Positions 1 through 18,619 of a stretch of DNA of 64,000 bases are shown here, one piece after another (positions within the stretch are counted from its first letter, which is position 1; every line of letters starts with the position of its first letter). The notes below the pieces were generated by a model, which made no database searches, was not told the DNA's origin, and saw only the letters and a program-made list of their open reading frames with translations. A program made the position numbers and the translations under genes. This DNA is from Scylla paramamosain (taxonomy: Eukaryota > Arthropoda > Malacostraca > Decapoda > Portunidae), in the NCBI RefSeq assembly GCF_035594125.1, contig NC_087178.1:2977501-3041500 (forward strand), given 5' to 3'.

Positions 1-149
1 ATAATATAGTAGTAATGAAACGCCAAACACTCGTAGCTTGTAGCGCGTCACGAAGCAGATCCGAAACACGCTCGGTACTTCGATTGAGAGCTCTCGAGGC
101 CCCGGAATCCGCGTTCGAGAGGAGTGTCTGAATCGGATTCATCCCTGTT

Positions 150-173
150 GAGAGAGAGAGAGAGAGAGAGAGA
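150..173. repeat. (GA)n microsatellite
   Basis: About 24 bp of uninterrupted AG on the plus strand. Confidence 0.95.
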
Positions 174-800
174 CCTTAGTAAAACATGATTAAGAGGTAG
201 AAGTATAATCTAAAGTACTATTTCCTTCAGCTAACAAGGCAAAAAATAAGTAATTAATAAATAAGAATAAATGCAAAGAAGTACAAAAATAAAATTGAAA
301 CTACATCAGAAAAATAGAAAAGAAAAAGTAAGCAGATACGAAAATATAGATAAAATAAAGGCAGGGAAATTAATTAAATAAAGAAAGATGGATAGAAAGA
401 AAGAAAAGAAGGAAATAAAGAAGGAAAGATGAAAATAAAACAAGAAGAATTTAAATTTGAGTTAAATTACTTATTCATAAATGCTCCCCTCTAAAAAAAG
501 AAAAAAAAGAACGAAAGAAAAGGAAGTAAGAAAATAAGAAAGAAAGAGAAAAAAAACAAAGAAGGAAAAATAAAAATCGAGTAAAGCATGCATTAATTAT
601 TTCTCCTCCCCTCATCTTGAACCATTAACCTTTGATTCAGTAAACCTGGCCTTCACCTGCGTCCATTATCTGACATTCCAGCCCCATTAAGGCGTCATCT
701 TTAATGGAGCAATTTGCCTTCAGGGGGAGACGCAGGCTGGAGTGTGTCAGGCAAATTTTATGCCAAGAATCTCACCTCGGGAAGAATGGCCCGGATTGCC
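174..800. other. AT-rich, purine-skewed desert
   Basis: Long runs of GAAA, AAAT and GGAA with no recognisable gene, RNA or element. From 600 the composition turns more balanced but I see no exon signals. Confidence 0.5.
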
Positions 801-1020
801 TCAACCTTCTCCCTGCGCGTTGCATAATTTTTTTCACACTTCGTAGAGAGAAAATTGTCGCTGTGTAAAAGAAAGAAGAGTTCCATGGATATATATATTG
901 AGTTACAAAGATAAATATTGTCTTTTTTTTCTCTTGTCGCCTTTCTCCTGCGCTTTGCATTATTTTGTTCACACTCCGTAAATAAACCTGCCGCTGCGTA
1001 AAAGGAAGGAAGAATCAAGA
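800..1020. repeat. Tandem duplication, 135-bp spacing
   Basis: CTGCGCGTTGCATAATTTT and CACACTTCGTAGAGAG at 813 match CTGCGCTTTGCATTATTTTG and CACACTCCGTAAATAA at 948. Both copies then end in CGCTG(T/C)GTAAAAG and GAAGGAAG-like purines. Confidence 0.75.
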
Positions 1021-1150
1021 GAGATAAACATTGAAATAAGGAGATCGATTTTTTTTACGTGATATTAAAACACATCCACTCCTAAATCGGTTATTCTTTA
1101 TTAAATTCTTTACCTTTTCATTCTTTTTTGGAGAGACAATTAACGGCTTC

Positions 1151-1154
1151 AGAG

Positions 1155-1204
<50 letters not shown>

Positions 1205-1223
1205 GAGAGAGAGAGAGAGAGAG
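1151..1223. repeat. (GA)n microsatellite
   Basis: About 73 bp with GGA and GTGA interruptions. Confidence 0.95.
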
Positions 1224-1224
1224 C

Positions 1225-1601
1225 CTATTTTACCAAGGTGCAGAGGTCATGTGAGAGAAAGAAAAATAGGGGGGAAAAAAAATCCTGGGAAAGAAAATAA
1301 TGCGGGAGGAAAGAAAATTAGAAATGGATGAAAGAGAGGGAGAAGAAAAGATAAGAGGAGTGAATAGCAGGGGGAACAGAATCTGAGGAGCGAGGGAGGG
1401 AAATGGAAAAAAAAAAGAAAATAATAGAATGGAAGAGAAGAATGAGAAACGGAAGGTCAGGGTGAAGATTAAATATGGAATAAGAAAACGGAGAAAAGTG
1501 TGAACCGCGTCATTCTGAAATGTTTGAAAAGAAACAAAGAAAAAAGACAAAGGAAAAATAAAATATGAAATCAACTTGTAACTGTGAAGTAATGAATTAA
1601 A
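1225..1601. other. Purine-rich desert
   Basis: Plus strand dominated by GGA, GAAA and AGG. The long minus-strand open frame is Phe/Leu/Ser-rich through composition only. Confidence 0.5.
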
Positions 1602-1729
<128 letters not shown>

Positions 1730-1966
1730 CCTAAAAATATATGGCATAAGAATTTAAGAAAAAAAAGTAAGAATTGGAATCTTCGCCAAACTTTTTTCTT
1801 TTTTCATTTTTTGCTGTGTTTTTCATTTCGTGAAAGGAAGTTTAATGAATGGAGGCGCTGTTCGATACGTCATTATAAATTCCCAGTCAACAAAGACGAG
1901 GCGCGCGCACGCACGCACTCACCCACCCACGCACGCACTCACCCACCTATCCCCCTTCCCCCCCCA

Positions 1967-1970
<4 letters not shown>

Positions 1971-2026
<56 letters not shown>
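1971..2026. repeat. (CA)n microsatellite
   Basis: Preceded by an older CACGCACGCACTCACCC-type stretch (1903-1970). Confidence 0.95.
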
Positions 2027-2030
<4 letters not shown>

Positions 2031-2829
2031 TACTAAAAAAAATAAATTAAAAAAATCGAAGAATAATGAGATGAAGTAGAAGAAAAGAAAAAATAAATTG
2101 AAAAGAAGAACAAGGACAAGAACAAGAAGAAACGATATTGAGGAAATCATTCTCCAACAAGACAAAAAAAAGAGGAAAGAAGAAAAGAAGAAAGAAAAGT
2201 TAGAGAGAAAGGAAAAAAAGAGGAAGAAACAAAGAAAAAATAAAAATAAGAATAAAAAGAAAGAAAGAATAAGAAGAAAGGAAGAAGAAAAACGATAACA
2301 AGAAGATAACCACAAGACCAGTGTAAATTTTTCATACTCCTGTTGCAATCTTTTTCTTTTTCCTCCTCGTTGTACAATTCATTACCTTCCACAGAACCGA
2401 TACGAAAAGAAAAAAAGAAAAAAAATCTGCAAGAAAAATATAGACCAGTATTTCTGAATGAGACCGTACGTATGCCTTTTTTCTAACCTTTCCTATAAGT
2501 TATTTTCTTCCCAAATGTCCTATCAGCATTGACTGGCGCTCCTTACGCTCACGGAAGATACGCATTCTTAACTTAGGATAAATATAATACCGTAGTGGAA
2601 GAAGGAAAAGGGGGAGAACTCGAGCGGAGAGTGCAAGGCTGGGAAAATGTGAAGAGAATCGGAGACGGAGGAACAGAAAAAAGGACAAAAAAGATGTGGA
2701 GTTAAGTCGATAAACAGAAGGAGAAAGGAGAGAGAAGGGGAGAGCATAAATTTCGAGAAAAAAAAAATGCAAATAGAGGAATGGAAATTTGAAGAAATGA
2801 TGGATAAACAGGAAAATAAAGTGAAGGAG

Positions 2830-2831
<2 letters not shown>
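2027..2831. other. A- and purine-rich desert
   Basis: GAAGAA and AAAGAA runs give Lys/Glu/Arg frames on one strand and Phe/Leu/Ser on the other. No family resemblance. Confidence 0.5.

Positions 2832-2893
<62 letters not shown>
2832..2893. repeat. (CA)n microsatellite
   Basis: About 62 bp uninterrupted. Confidence 0.95.
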
Positions 2894-2894
<1 letters not shown>

Positions 2895-2970
2895 GGGACT
2901 TACCTACATACGTTTGCCAAATTTTTTCTTGTTATTGTAAAGGAACCAATGAGAGAGGAAGGAAGAAAGG

Positions 2971-3300
2971 AGGAGGAGTAGGAGGAGGAGGAGGAGGAGG
3001 AGTAGGAGGGAGGAGGTGGGGTCATGGGAGATAATGTCATGAATCTATAATGAGCTGCCTTACAATCACAATCTCCTGTATTCCTCCGTGCACAGTTTGT
3101 ATCAGACTCTTTTCCTTTGTGCCTGTGCGTGCGTGCGTGCGTGCGTGCGTGAATGGATTCGCTGTGTGTTTGTGCGTGCGTCCCTCTTTTTCCTTTCGTT
3201 TTTCATTTAGTTCAAGCTTTTGACAATATGAATGCCGGGAATTGACAAGGTTGGAGAAGAAAAAGGAGGAGGCGAAGGAGGAGGAGGAGGAAGAAGAAGA
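2971..3300. repeat. (GGA)n and (GCGT)n cluster
   Basis: GGA-rich runs lie at 2971-3012 and 3264-3300, with a (GTGC)n tetranucleotide run at 3124-3151. Confidence 0.85.
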
Positions 3301-3592
3301 GGTCACGAGGAGACAAAAAGCATAGCAGGTCAGAGGTCAAAGATCGGATAGTGACTTTATTTATCTCCCATCCACCTACAGTGCTCGGTGACAGGTGTGT
3401 GTAAAGGTGCAAAGGGTGATGCTGTTGAAAGGGTGAGGCTCCTGCCGCGTCCTGTCACCGGTAATTGGTGATCCCTAGGGAGGCACTTGTCAAACTGTTT
3501 CTTTCTGAGTAACTCCTGCGTCCGTGCTGAAGTTGTGGAGTTGTCCGGTCCATGCAAACTGATTCTAGAGGGATGCTGAACAGAGGGGCTCT

Positions 3593-3595
<3 letters not shown>

Positions 3596-3642
<47 letters not shown>
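3596..3642. repeat. (CA)n microsatellite
   Basis: About 47 bp uninterrupted. Confidence 0.95.
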
Positions 3643-3644
<2 letters not shown>

Positions 3645-4585
3645 GCGTCTTTCAATGTTCTGAAACCTACCCGCGACACGGACGTCTGGAGGAGCGCCAG
3701 ATCAATTTTCTGACTTGTTAACAGCTCTCTCCTAAATATATACTCGTTTAAAAAAATCTTTTCCCTCATTCATCGTGTGGCTGGGAAAAAAAAAAAAAAA
3801 ATACTGAAGCAATTTACCGTTGAGTTTACTTTCGCGTGTCTCTGTTAATCAGACTGCTTGCCTACATGTACTTTGAACACTGAACAATTCCTATGGCTCC
3901 CAGGACTCGCTCACCTCAAAAAGACACAAATTAAATTCTTTTCTTATATATTTTTTCCCCTCTTTCCTTGACCTTGGCTTGGAGGTTTCCCATCGTGGTG
4001 GAATTGGTCGTAAAACTGAGCTTCCGTGTTGATTCTCGCTGGAGACAAATCTTTTTTCGTCCTTTTTTCATTTTCTTTGTGCCGGAAATGCGCTGTCATT
4101 CACCCAGACCGAGGCACCAAGAGGAGGTGACCGCGGAAGACCTTCAGGCAGGAGTTTCCTTTTCAAAATCCCTGTTATTTCCTTCGTGATTGCGGGGCGT
4201 TTCTCTATTTATGGCGTCTTGGTGCCTCGTGGAAGTTCTGTAAAATAAAGGCAATTTCGGTTATCTCTGCGAGTATTTGTCATTTCTGTCAAACTTTGAG
4301 GAGGCTTCTCTTTCCGTGGCGTTTGAAAATGTTTTAACGGGTGAGAGGGAAAAAATCTTTGTTTCCTACACTGTTATCTGCCACTAACCTTTTGGCTTTG
4401 TATTTCCAGTTCCAATTTGGTCTCTGTGAATATTTCTAAGCAGGTGTGGCTGGACTGCTGATTCCTCCAGACACCATTTGTTCAGAGGTGCGTTGCAATT
4501 ACATGAATAACCTAAACTCATGACGGTTCATAGTCAGTGTATTATGATGGACTTGAAGCTTCTGAATGGACAGATAACGAACCCT

Positions 4586-4586
<1 letters not shown>
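3643..4586. other. Unassigned unique-looking sequence
   Basis: Balanced composition with short open stretches such as 3968-4189, which I do not recognise. No splice-bounded exon or repeat identified. Confidence 0.4.

Positions 4587-4673
<87 letters not shown>
4587..4673. repeat. (GA)n microsatellite
   Basis: About 87 bp with one GGA interruption. Confidence 0.95.
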
Positions 4674-4874
4674 TCACTTTACATGTTTTTTTTAAATTTC
4701 TACGTTGGATCGAACATTTAACGAATGAAATCTCAGTTCCTTTGTGTCACTCATCTGTGTCCTTTCATTTTCACCTCATTAAACATCAATGAGCTGAACT
4801 CCATCAGGTTCATCAGTTACATAATTTATTCCCTTCCTTTAATATTTAATAGGAAAATGCCACTGATGTTTGGT

Positions 4875-5699
<825 letters not shown>

Positions 5700-6400
5700 T
5701 TATCTTGGAATTATGGTAACTCAACGCGAAGTTATATGATTTTCGTGGTATTTCTTCCATGTATCTTTTTTGTACATAATTTACGTAAAGAGAATCTGAC
5801 GTTTTTATCACACGGTTGTATTTTTTGGCCTGAAACTGCATGATTTAAATAACATATTTTCTTCTGATACACTGTGCAGAATGTTGGTAAAAATCTTTTT
5901 ATTTTTTTAATCACATTACTGTAATTTTTTAATGCGAACTTGAATCAGTGAAGCAATATATGATTTGATTCATATTTCCTACTGATTTAACATTAAAACT
6001 GAAACTTTTCATTACATGATCGTAATTATTTCACGAAGAACTGCAGAGAAAACGGACAAAAATTTAAGGAAACAGCTACTTCAGTTCCTGTTCAAAATTT
6101 AAGTGCAGTAGGTATTTATAATTTTGTCAAAGCTAGTTTTTATCATGTTACTGTAATTCCTTTACGCAGGATAAAAGGAGAGAGATAGAAAAAAAAAAGA
6201 GAGAAAAAAAAACCTCCAATCGAACAGTTATTATAATTCCTAATAAAATTCTATGCGTATTTAAGATTGTGTTAAGACCGCCTTGAAGAACAGAGGAAGA
6301 ACACGAAAAAAAAAGAACGTCAAGGAAACACTACTGTAGTATATGTGTGATTCCTGCTAAAATTCCCCTCAAGCTTAACGTAGCAAAGATTTAGGATTTT
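5700..6400. repeat. Decayed ~100-130-bp tandem repeat, about 7 copies
   Basis: Anchor sequences resembling CATTACTGTAATTTTTTAA occur at 5712, 5811, 5914, 6015, 6144, 6225 and about 6332 (spacing 99, 103, 101, 129, 81, 107). Shared neighbours include GTAATT(C/T), TTTACGC-type ends and AAAATTTAAG-type AT-rich filler. No gene is visible. Confidence 0.55.
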
Positions 6401-6455
6401 AAGGCTATTTTTTACCCGAGAGCAGCCTCCGTTCCATGTAAAGGACAGATAAAAG

Positions 6456-6490
6456 AGGGAAAGGGAAGGGAAGGGAAGGGAAGGAAGGGA
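6456..6490 (+). repeat. (GGGAA)n pentanucleotide
   Basis: About seven GGGAA units with one shortened unit; the short-loop G3 runs also make it quadruplex-prone. Confidence 0.85.
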
Positions 6491-6778
6491 AGAGAGATGG
6501 AAGCAGCAGAGGTCACGGGAGATGAGATCCGCACCTCACATCAAACAGATCCACACCACCTCGAGGGAAAACAATGGCGTCGAGGCGCATTGTTATTTTC
6601 CTTCCAACACGGTGTTGCTTTTCCCTCTCACCTTTTTTTTATGTATTTAGGTCACCCTACACCTACCTTACTCCTTCCCCCTTATGGATAACTGAGCGTG
6701 TAGGAAATGTTAACTACGCCGGAGATGGAAATGTAAAGGGAGGTATTGTTTGTGTGTAATGAGTTTATATATGTGCTG

Positions 6779-6880
<102 letters not shown>

Positions 6881-7160
6881 GCACCACTCTTTCTCTCGTG
6901 AATGGATGAATAAGTTCGTGTTTGTGTGGTTGACGTGTGTTAAAGGTATAGTGAATATGTATTTCTGTATGTATGTAGTATGTTTGTATGTATGCATGAA
7001 TACTGTTAGCACCTCTCTTTCTTTCCCGTGAACGGATGAATGAATGAATGGATGGATGAATGAATATGTTGGATGTACAGAGAGGATATAAATGAATGTG
7101 TTAGTGTTGAATGTACAGTGAGCATGAGTGAATGTGTTAGTCTGATGTTGAATGTAAAGT
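6881..7160. repeat. Local duplications with GAATGAATG filler
   Basis: GCACCACTCTTTCTCTCGTG at 6881 recurs as GCACCTCTCTTTCTTTCCCG at 7009 (128 bp), each followed by a GATGAATAAG/GATGAATGAATG run. Downstream, a ~50-bp unit with GAATGTGTTAGT and TTGAATGTACAGTGAGCAT is repeated two to three times to 7160. Confidence 0.65.
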
Positions 7161-8853
7161 AAGCATACAATACTCTGCTGATATTGCGTCATCTTACCCC
7201 GCCAACTTGCTTCGTCATTACACACTTGCCGGAGCGTGTGTCCTGCGGGAGCCTTATACTCAAAACATCTCAGCGTCTTACCTCGACAACTTTTATCATT
7301 CTCTTCTGGAAGCTATAAGAGTTTTCAAGGGAATTTTTTTCATTATTCGTGTGACAGTTTAACAAGTATTCTACATCATGTATTTTCTCCTACTTATGAC
7401 ATGAACTGTTTGAATTGTGGTTAATCTTCTCGACTGTGCTCTTAAGGGACTGGCACCTTAAGCGGAACTTTTTTTTTTTCATTTTTTTTTGTTGCCTCTA
7501 ACCAGAATTCCTCTTATGCGCGCAAAAAAAAAAAAAAGTTCAATATCTCTGAGGCTTTTCAAAATAATCTTTATAGGAAAACAAGGCACAGAATTTCCTC
7601 TCAAGCGAACTCGGCCCGAACATGTGATGGCCGCCTCATATCGAGCTTGTTGGACTTGTTGGGCCGAATATTTTGAGCAGCTGCATTGGGTTTTGATCCT
7701 GGTACGAGTTTTCGCGTGGCAGCTGGTGCCCTGCCAATAAGCGAGGGCTCACCTTCTCTTGCGGGGTGAGGGAAGCCGTGGAAATGTGCAGAGGTGGGAG
7801 GCTGTAAAGATTAGTGGTGTTTTTAATGCATTCATTAATACACACAATTCCTAAACTCCACGAAATAACCTGTTGTTTGAATAAATATAGATGTAATTTT
7901 ACTGGACGACCAACAAGAGATGAGTCTTTTTTCACTACTTCATTATGGAAACCGCCATCCAAAGCTTAATAAAACCCTCGAATTGCATCCAGAATTTCAT
8001 AAAACTGATGGCATTATACCGAGAGGATTGTTATTAGTGTTGGAAGAGCCGTGGAAGTCTGGATATGTGGTTGTTGTGCGTGTATGACTTGTTGACTTGT
8101 GCCTCAGTGCTGTGTATCATTTTGGTGCACTTCCTTCCCACTGTATAAAGGAACACACGGGAGAACAAGGAAAGATCAAACTGAAGCAGACGTGTTGAAC
8201 CTTGCGAGGCTGTGTGATCAGGAACCGTGTATAATCTGAAGCAATAGATGCGGGATGGTACGGGCGAAGTGACGGTCTTGTTCTCTTACCTTGAAATGGA
8301 AAGGTTAAGAGATGATCCTGATAGTGTCCCCATGCCTCACCTGTTTCCCGTTCACCTGTCGCTCTAACCAACGCAGCGCCTGAGATGTTTCGTACTTACC
8401 CTTCATCTTTTTAACTGACATGATTTTTTCGTCCGCTAGCATGTAGTTGAACGCTGTCATCACCTTTACCACTGTCATCACCATTACCTGTCTCCTGCCG
8501 CCCTTCATCATCATTATCAGCCTCACGCATGGGTCACGGGCGGCGGGGTGGGAGGGTAGTGGGGCGTGGCATGTAATTAGGTGAAAAAAAGTACACGAGT
8601 CTGTTCTAATACATCTGGATTTTGAGCCGTGAGCATTATATATCAAATAACATTAAATTATTATTCATGACTCTGAGTATAATCCTTTTCATGGACGTTT
8701 GATTCGCTGGCTAATTACTTAATGAGTCTAGATTTGTGCGCTTGCAGATACATTATGTAACAGATATGATAATTATTCATTAATACCTAATGGCTAATTG
8801 GCTGCGACTCTCGTACTGTCGCAGGAAACAGGCAAGACAATAAACAGTGTATT

Positions 8854-8855
<2 letters not shown>
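7161..8855. other. Unassigned unique-looking sequence
   Basis: 1.7 kb with balanced composition. Short open frames on both strands (for example 7636-7962 and 8305-8646 minus) have no recognisable domain. Confidence 0.4.

Positions 8856-8901
<46 letters not shown>
8856..8901. repeat. (GA)n microsatellite
   Basis: First of four GA tracts in a purine-rich kilobase. Confidence 0.95.
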
Positions 8902-8905
<4 letters not shown>

Positions 8906-9169
8906 GTAAAATATGAGTAGGAGAAAGTGAAAAAGGAAGTGAAGAGGAAGTGAGAGTAATAAAGAGGAAGTGCAGAGGAAGCGAGAAGAAGTGAGAGGGA
9001 ATGATGGGCAGCGAAAAGAATGAAAGAGGAAGTGAAGAGTGAGAGCGAGTAGGGTATAAGTGATAGAAAAGGGGAGGGAGGGAGAGAGAGAGGAAGTAGA
9101 AGGAATCAAGAGGAAGTGAGAGGATAAGTGAAAGAAAGTGAGAGAAAGAAGAAATAAGAGGCAGTAAAG

Positions 9170-10824
<1,655 letters not shown>

Positions 10825-10878
<54 letters not shown>
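10825..10878. repeat. (GT)n microsatellite
   Basis: About 54 bp. Confidence 0.95.
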
Positions 10879-10881
<3 letters not shown>

Positions 10882-11015
10882 TCTGTCCATTGCACACCGA
10901 CACTAACGCTGCCTCCTACACAGAAACACTCATGCATATTATACATGGTGAAACAGAAGAAATACTTTGAATTTACATTAATTAATATTCTTTAGCTCAT
11001 TGTAGGGAGTCACAG

Positions 11016-11019
<4 letters not shown>

Positions 11020-11113
<94 letters not shown>

Positions 11114-11133
11114 CATACATACATACATACATA
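11020..11133. repeat. (GA)n(CATA)n compound microsatellite
   Basis: 90 bp of GA passes into six CATA units. Confidence 0.95.
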
Positions 11134-11696
11134 AGCATTCATGTGCTCACCCAAGACCTTATTTTGACTTAAGGGAACAAAGGCCATGCACAGCTGGAAC
11201 TTCCCCGTCGTGGCTCCTCTGAAGTTAGCACAATGCCTGGCCAAGCCCTGAGAGTGGCTGGGATTCGGGCGCGGTAGCTAATGCGAGGACGAAGTTTGGA
11301 ACGAGTTTGACAGGAATTGTGGCTGCGTGCTCTCTCCTCCTTGACGAAATGGTAATACTGGGATGCTGGAAAGAAGGGAAGAGAGATAAGGAAAAGAGCA
11401 AACGATGAGGAGTGGTTCAGGAGTATTGGGGATGAGGAAAGGGCGTTAGGACACCGTGGGTTTTATGAAAATTTACTCCTGAGGGCTGCAGGGATGAGAG
11501 GGAGCCGTTCCATTATTCAGCGCGAGGGTGGAAAAGGAGGTATTTCTTGGTTCCTTGCTCCTGCTGGTGGTAGTGCTGGTGGTGGTGGTGCCGCCGCCTT
11601 GGTGCTGAAATGGTGCGTCTCCTGAAGGGGGCGCCGCGTCGTCTTGGTATTTTATTCGTTTGTTTACTTTTTTCTGTAGTGTCACGTGTCATTGGC

Positions 11697-11699
<3 letters not shown>
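11134..11699. other. Unassigned sequence
   Basis: Includes a GGTGGTGGTG run at 11568-11590. No exon recognised. Confidence 0.4.
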
Positions 11700-11791
<92 letters not shown>

Positions 11792-11875
11792 TAGCCTCCT
11801 CGGAGTGCAAACATTCTGTGTAATATTGTAAACTCGAATGCTAATCCCAATCTCACGTTCATTCTCTTTGCATTT

Positions 11876-11949
<74 letters not shown>

Positions 11950-11956
11950 ACACACA
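11700..11956. repeat. (GT)n ... (CA)n inverted pair
   Basis: GT at 11700-11790 and CA at 11878-11956 are complementary in sequence and about 87 bp apart, so single strands could fold back over a ~90-nt loop. The spacer is unique. Confidence 0.95.
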
Positions 11957-12423
11957 AGGCCATTTATGCAAACAATGCAAAACTCCTGCAAATGCCTGAA
12001 TAATGCACACGCTAAGTCGCAGTGTAGAGAGGCAATATTGCGAGGCTCTGCGACCTTCATGTGTAACCTTTGCTTGACCTCACAACGCCGGGAGGACACT
12101 CCCCTCCGCGCTTCATTATTACAGGTAAACACAAGAATATTTTCAGATTCCACATGTCATCCTCGCTTTCATAATAAATAAGTAAATAAATAGATCAATA
12201 AATAATGAAACAGACTGCATTAATTTAACAGCAGGCAATAAATAATACAATGAAAAAACTTAAACTCCTTCACATTTAATTCATGAGACAATACCACGTA
12301 TAGTTTATTCATACGAAAGCACAGTTAGGTAATGCAGCTTAAAGATCACACAAGAGAATTTTTCTGTGCTTCTTTCCTGTATTTCTCGTGTAATCGTTGT
12401 TTTATGACGCGTGCGCCTGGAGC
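11957..12423. other. Unassigned sequence
   Basis: AT-rich after 12120, with AAATAAAT and TTAATT runs. Nothing supported. Confidence 0.4.
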
Positions 12424-12505
12424 TTTGAGGCAAGGAGAGGCGAGGCGGGGTCAGACGAGGCGGGGTGAGGCGGGACGAGTCGGAGTAAGGCGGGGTCAGG
12501 TGTAG
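12424..12505 (+). repeat. G-rich ~11-bp minisatellite
   Basis: GAGGCGGGGTCAG and close variants (GAGGCGGGGTGAG, GCGGGACGAGTCG, AAGGCGGGGTCAG) repeat about seven times. The unit alternates between 10 and 13 bp. Several GGGG runs on the plus strand could take part in quadruplex folding. Confidence 0.75.
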
Positions 12506-12634
12506 AGGCACAGGATGTAGGAGAGCTCAAGGGAAACTTTGAAATATATTAGATCTCTTGGGTAAGATTTTAATCCAACTTGAAGTTAGTACAAAGGATG
12601 GTGATCCCAGGAGGCAGAGAGTAGAGAGAGTGAG

Positions 12635-12638
<4 letters not shown>

Positions 12639-12722
<84 letters not shown>
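12639..12722. repeat. (GA)n microsatellite
   Basis: About 84 bp. Confidence 0.95.
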
Positions 12723-12726
<4 letters not shown>

Positions 12727-12959
12727 AGACAAGAGGCTCCACGTTGAGTTTCACGAACAAAGGAGCAGGACCAGAGGGAAAGATATTAGAAAAGTTTCCT
12801 TTCCATTATCACGGGATAAAGCGAGGCGGAGAGTAATTATGAGCAAGTTCAACGCACAATGAAGATTACACACGGTCCGGGGAACATGACTGAACTTTTC
12901 TCCTCCCCCCAATCGATTTGTTTAGAAGGACAGTGTGGCGGGACAGAGATAAGGAAGGG

Positions 12960-13900
12960 TGTAAGGTGACAAGGAGGAAGGTTTAGGAAGTAGGAAGTTC
13001 TGCACGATTGATTTTATTTATTTTTACTCTGCTTCCTCGTGCGGCTTAGCAAGTGAAAGGTGACACAAAAACAGAAGGTATGAAGAAAGGAAGAAGGTTA
13101 GAAAGTAGGAAGATATTATAATTTTCACGATTTACTTGTTTTTTTTTCTTTCTCTCTTGTGTGATTTAACTGTTGAAAAGAAGAAAGAAAAACGGAAGTG
13201 ATCAAAGAAGGAAGAAAGAATATGAATTAGATTAAAAAGAGTAGAATATTATAATTTCATCATCGATTTTTTTTCACTTAATACTTTTTTTATGATTTTT
13301 GTTTACTTCCTGCTTCCTTCTGCAGTTTAACAAATGAAAGGAAGACACAAAACTTAAAGGGGCAGACGAAATAAGGAAGATTAGGAAGTAGGAAAATACT
13401 GGCATTTTCAGACTCGATCTTTCATATTATTCTTTCACTTCTTCCTTCCCTGGTGTGAGGTTTAGTGAATGAAAGGTTTAAAGAAGCAAAGGAAAGAGGA
13501 AAGGAAGGAAGAGTAGGAAGTAGGGAGTAAGAAGATATTGGCATTTTTAGGATCGATAGTTTTTTTTTTTTTTATTCTTTCACTTCCTGACCTGGTGTAA
13601 TGAGTAAAAATAAGGAAGGAAGGAAGAATGCAAGGAAGGTTAAGGAGGGATAAAAAGAAGGAAAATATTGAAATTTGCCTCTTTAATCTTTCTCCTTTCA
13701 CGTCATGCGCCTTCGCGTGATGTAATGAATGAAGAGAAAGAAGGAAGAAAAGAAGGAAGAAACGATAGAAGGAAGTAGGTGAAGAAAGAGTTAAAACTTT
13801 CATTTTCCTCTTCTGTTATATTCCATGATGAAAAGAAGGAAGAAAAAACACAGGAAATAAAAAAATTAGGAAGAAATGTTATTTTCCTCTATTCTTGCTC
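12960..13900. repeat. Decayed ~125-bp tandem repeat, about 8 copies
   Basis: The motif TTAGGAAGTAGGAAGATATT (or close variants) occurs at 12982, 13098, 13232, 13381, 13513, 13640, 13765 and 13866; spacings are 116, 134, 149, 132, 127, 125 and 101. Each unit pairs this purine block with a pyrimidine block such as CACTTCCTTCCCTGGTGTG and then AATGAAAGG. Apparent frames through it are not coding. Confidence 0.7.
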
Positions 13901-15293
<1,393 letters not shown>

Positions 15294-15422
15294 GTGTGTG
15301 TGTGTGTGTGTTGGTGGTTCAGGTGTGAAGGAGGGCTCAGGCGTGCGGGGTTCTGGTTAAGGTGGAAGGATGGATGGATTTACGTATGGTATGGAATTTG
15401 CTTACTTGAGATTCCTTATTGT

Positions 15423-15769
<347 letters not shown>

Positions 15770-15890
15770 GCCTGTCACGCACTCTCCTTCCTCCAGAACG
15801 TCGACCGCCTTCTTGGAAAATGCAGGGACTTGCTGACAACTTACAAACAAATCATCCTTTACTTTTATGCTAGATTTTTTTTGCGGCCAC

Positions 15891-15892
<2 letters not shown>

Positions 15893-15954
<62 letters not shown>
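15893..15954. repeat. (GT)n microsatellite
   Basis: About 62 bp. Confidence 0.95.
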
Positions 15955-15956
<2 letters not shown>

Positions 15957-16096
15957 ACATATGTTTCTTCTCGTGGCCGTTTTTATCTTTCTGTGTCCTG
16001 AACTTGAAAGGCGTTTCCAGGAATGCTATTTCTTCAAGTGTTTTTTTGATGTAAAGTGCAATTGCTATGGACGCGCTTGAACAGTTTGGTGTGTTC

Positions 16097-16373
<277 letters not shown>

Positions 16374-16583
16374 GACAGGAACTTTAATTAATTCACGGAA
16401 GACAAGGGAGAAGGAACACTCCGGTAAAGGGAGCAACAGAAACAAAAGAAAGGCATTTTTTCTTTTCTCTGAATGAAAACAAAGCCCTCTATTCCTTAAT
16501 AAGTTTTCTGCGATGCCAATCAACTTAGTAATCAAATTTTCAGGAGGTAGGGAAAGAAAGATGCCTCTTTTGTGTTACAACCT

Positions 16584-18619
<2,036 letters not shown>

